8,732 nucleotides of DNA, from the NCBI GenBank assembly GCA_900548585.1, contig URLI01000058.1:1-8732 (forward strand). Direction: 5' to 3'. This stretch comes from an uncultured Prevotella sp. (GTDB lineage: Bacteria; Bacteroidota; Bacteroidia; Bacteroidales; Bacteroidaceae). A program made the position numbers and the translations under genes. Below are positions 8,043-8,732 of this stretch, piece by piece. Position 1 is the first letter of the stretch; every line of letters begins with the position of its first letter. The notes beneath the pieces are model-generated. The model was not told the DNA's origin and did no database searches. It was given only the letters and a program-made list of their open reading frames with translations.

Positions 8043-8509
8043 ACGGTGTTTTTCTCCGTGATGCAGTCGAGCACCTCGTCGAGGAACTTGCGCGCCTCGT
8101 AACGCGCCATCGGCAGGTCCTGCATCAGCCAGTTGCCGCAGTCGCGCGGCGAAGCGCCGGGTATATCACCCTCGTAGCCGGCTATGAAACGGAACGTGCG
8201 GCGCATGAGGTCGGTTATGTCGCGCGGCGAGAGGTCGCCTTTCATCACGAGATAGTTGCCGGTGAGGCATCCCATCGGTCCCCAGTAGATTATACTGTCT
8301 TTCCACTCTTCGTCGTTGCGAAGATAGGTTGCGGCAAGATGCTCTATGGTGTGTATCGCACCGTTGTGAAGCACCGGCTCGCGGTTCGGTTCTTTCATGC
8401 GTATGTCGAACGTGGTGACGGTCTCCCCGCCCACGCTGTCCTTCCTGCTGACGTATATTCCGCGCAGCAGCCGCTCGTGGTCGATTGTGAATGATGGTAT
8501 TTTCTCCAT
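8033..8509 (-). CDS. luxS: S-ribosylhomocysteine lyase LuxS
   Basis: This 158-residue cytoplasmic metalloenzyme splits S-ribosylhomocysteine into homocysteine and DPD, the precursor of AI-2. The metal-binding HTIEH motif (53-57) supplies H53 and H57 and the catalytic E56. The third metal ligand is C124 in PRDCGN, and the catalytic Cys is C81 in GPMGCLTG (77-84). FDIRMKEPN (34-42) contains the conserved substrate-side Arg. Most LuxS proteins have ECGN; here it is DCGN, a conservative change. The length is normal and no signal peptide is present. It lies 67 nt downstream of the nucleosidase gene that makes its substrate, on the same strand, with no Bacteroidetes promoter visible between them, so co-transcription is likely. 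Whether the AI-2 is used as a signal or is a by-product of the methyl cycle cannot be told here. Confidence 0.98.
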   Translation of the reverse strand: MEKIPSFTIDHERLLRGIYVSRKDSVGGETVTTFDIRMKEPNREPVLHNGAIHTIEHLAATYLRNDEEWKDSIIYWGPMGCLTGNYLVMKGDLSPRDITDLMRRTFRFIAGYEGDIPGASPRDCGNWLMQDLPMARYEARKFLDEVLDCITEKNTVYP

Positions 8510-8553
8510 GATATTAAATTTTCCTATTGAATTATGTCTTGCGCCGGTGAACT

Positions 8554-8572
8554 GCTGCGGCGCGAGCGCAGC
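8554..8572 (-). other. Hairpin between the nucleosidase gene and luxS
   Basis: GCTGCG (8554-8559) and CGCAGC (8567-8572) form a perfect 6-bp stem with a 7-nt loop, starting 4 nt after the upstream stop on the minus strand. No T-run follows. It may be an mRNA-processing or stability element that adjusts luxS relative to the upstream gene, or a weak attenuator. Confidence 0.4.
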
Positions 8573-8576
8573 GGCA

Positions 8577-8732
8577 TCATGCCAGTTGCCCGAGGTACGC
8601 CCTTGTCACCTCGAACGAGCCTTTCGCTATGCGTTCCCAGAAATTGAAGTACATCGCTGCGTCGACATCCTTCAGCGGTATGTCGCTTATTATCCTGAAC
8701 GAAACGAACGGCACGCCATAGACATGGCATGT
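8577..8732 (-). CDS. mtnN: 5'-methylthioadenosine/SAH nucleosidase, C-terminal fragment
   Basis: Only the last 51 codons are in the window; the gene continues past the right edge. Translating from the edge gives CHVYGVPFVSFRIISDI, then VDAAMYFNFWERIAKGSFE, and a stop at 8577. This matches the C-terminus of MTA/SAH nucleosidase (Pfs): the VPF strand, R-x-I-SD with the catalytic Asp (fragment residue 17, equivalent to Asp197 of the E. coli enzyme), and the closing helix. The enzyme cleaves adenine from SAH, giving S-ribosylhomocysteine, the LuxS substrate, and also from methylthioadenosine. Its position directly upstream of luxS supports the assignment. A longer open frame on the same strand (8524-8730) shows no family similarity and is spurious. 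Confidence 0.87.
   Translation of the reverse strand, partial: TCHVYGVPFVSFRIISDIPLKDVDAAMYFNFWERIAKGSFEVTRAYLGQLA

Noticed and set aside
6599..8494. Very long plus-strand frame overlapping the MATE gene and luxS
   Set aside because: The translation is Arg/His-rich low-complexity sequence out of frame with two well-supported genes, which is typical of GC-rich shadow frames.
8524..8730. Minus-strand open frame at the right edge
   Set aside because: The overlapping frame ending at 8577 gives a clear nucleosidase C-terminus, so this one is a shadow.

Overview
The window looks like chromosomal DNA from a Bacteroidales bacterium, probably a GC-rich member near Prevotella or Muribaculaceae. The lineage clues are a fused MurF-alanine racemase preceded by a GSCFA-domain gene, a Bacteroidetes-type HU-related protein, promoters of the TTTG / TAnnTTTG type, and a remnant of an IS1380-family transposase. 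The exact genus cannot be fixed from the sequence alone. Most genes are housekeeping, and the unusual material lies in the gaps between them.

Layout. Bases 1-430 are mostly non-coding: a GC-rich stretch, then four tandem 22-bp palindromic units (209-296), then a promoter for an HU-like DNA-binding protein (431-853, +). Converging on it is a minus-strand operon: a GSCFA/SGNH-hydrolase protein (4163-3294) followed 13 nt later by a MurF-Alr fusion (3280-875) for D-alanine supply and peptidoglycan precursor synthesis. The GSCFA promoter lies so close to its ATG that the mRNA is predicted to be leaderless or nearly so. A divergent intergenic region (4164-4381) carries several palindromes and the promoter of typA/bipA (4382-6232, +), which ends in a strong hairpin.

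Bases 6233-6656 hold that hairpin, poorly conserved sequence, and on the minus strand the first ~31 codons of an IS1380-type transposase. The IS remnant points away from a DinF-like MATE efflux gene (6657-8042, +). The only Bacteroidetes-type -7 box for the MATE gene is the antisense of the transposase's first codons, so the pump's promoter may derive from the IS. The MATE gene overlaps tail-to-tail by 10 bp with luxS (8509-8033, -). Upstream of luxS is the C-terminus of the SAH/MTA nucleosidase gene (8577 to beyond 8732, -). These last two genes form the SAH detoxification route that releases the AI-2 precursor.

I see no CRISPR array, tRNA, rRNA or defence system, and no clear new multi-gene system. 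The items most worth checking are the IS-derived promoter at the efflux gene, the 22-bp palindrome array, the leaderless GSCFA promoter and the palindromes between the divergent promoters.
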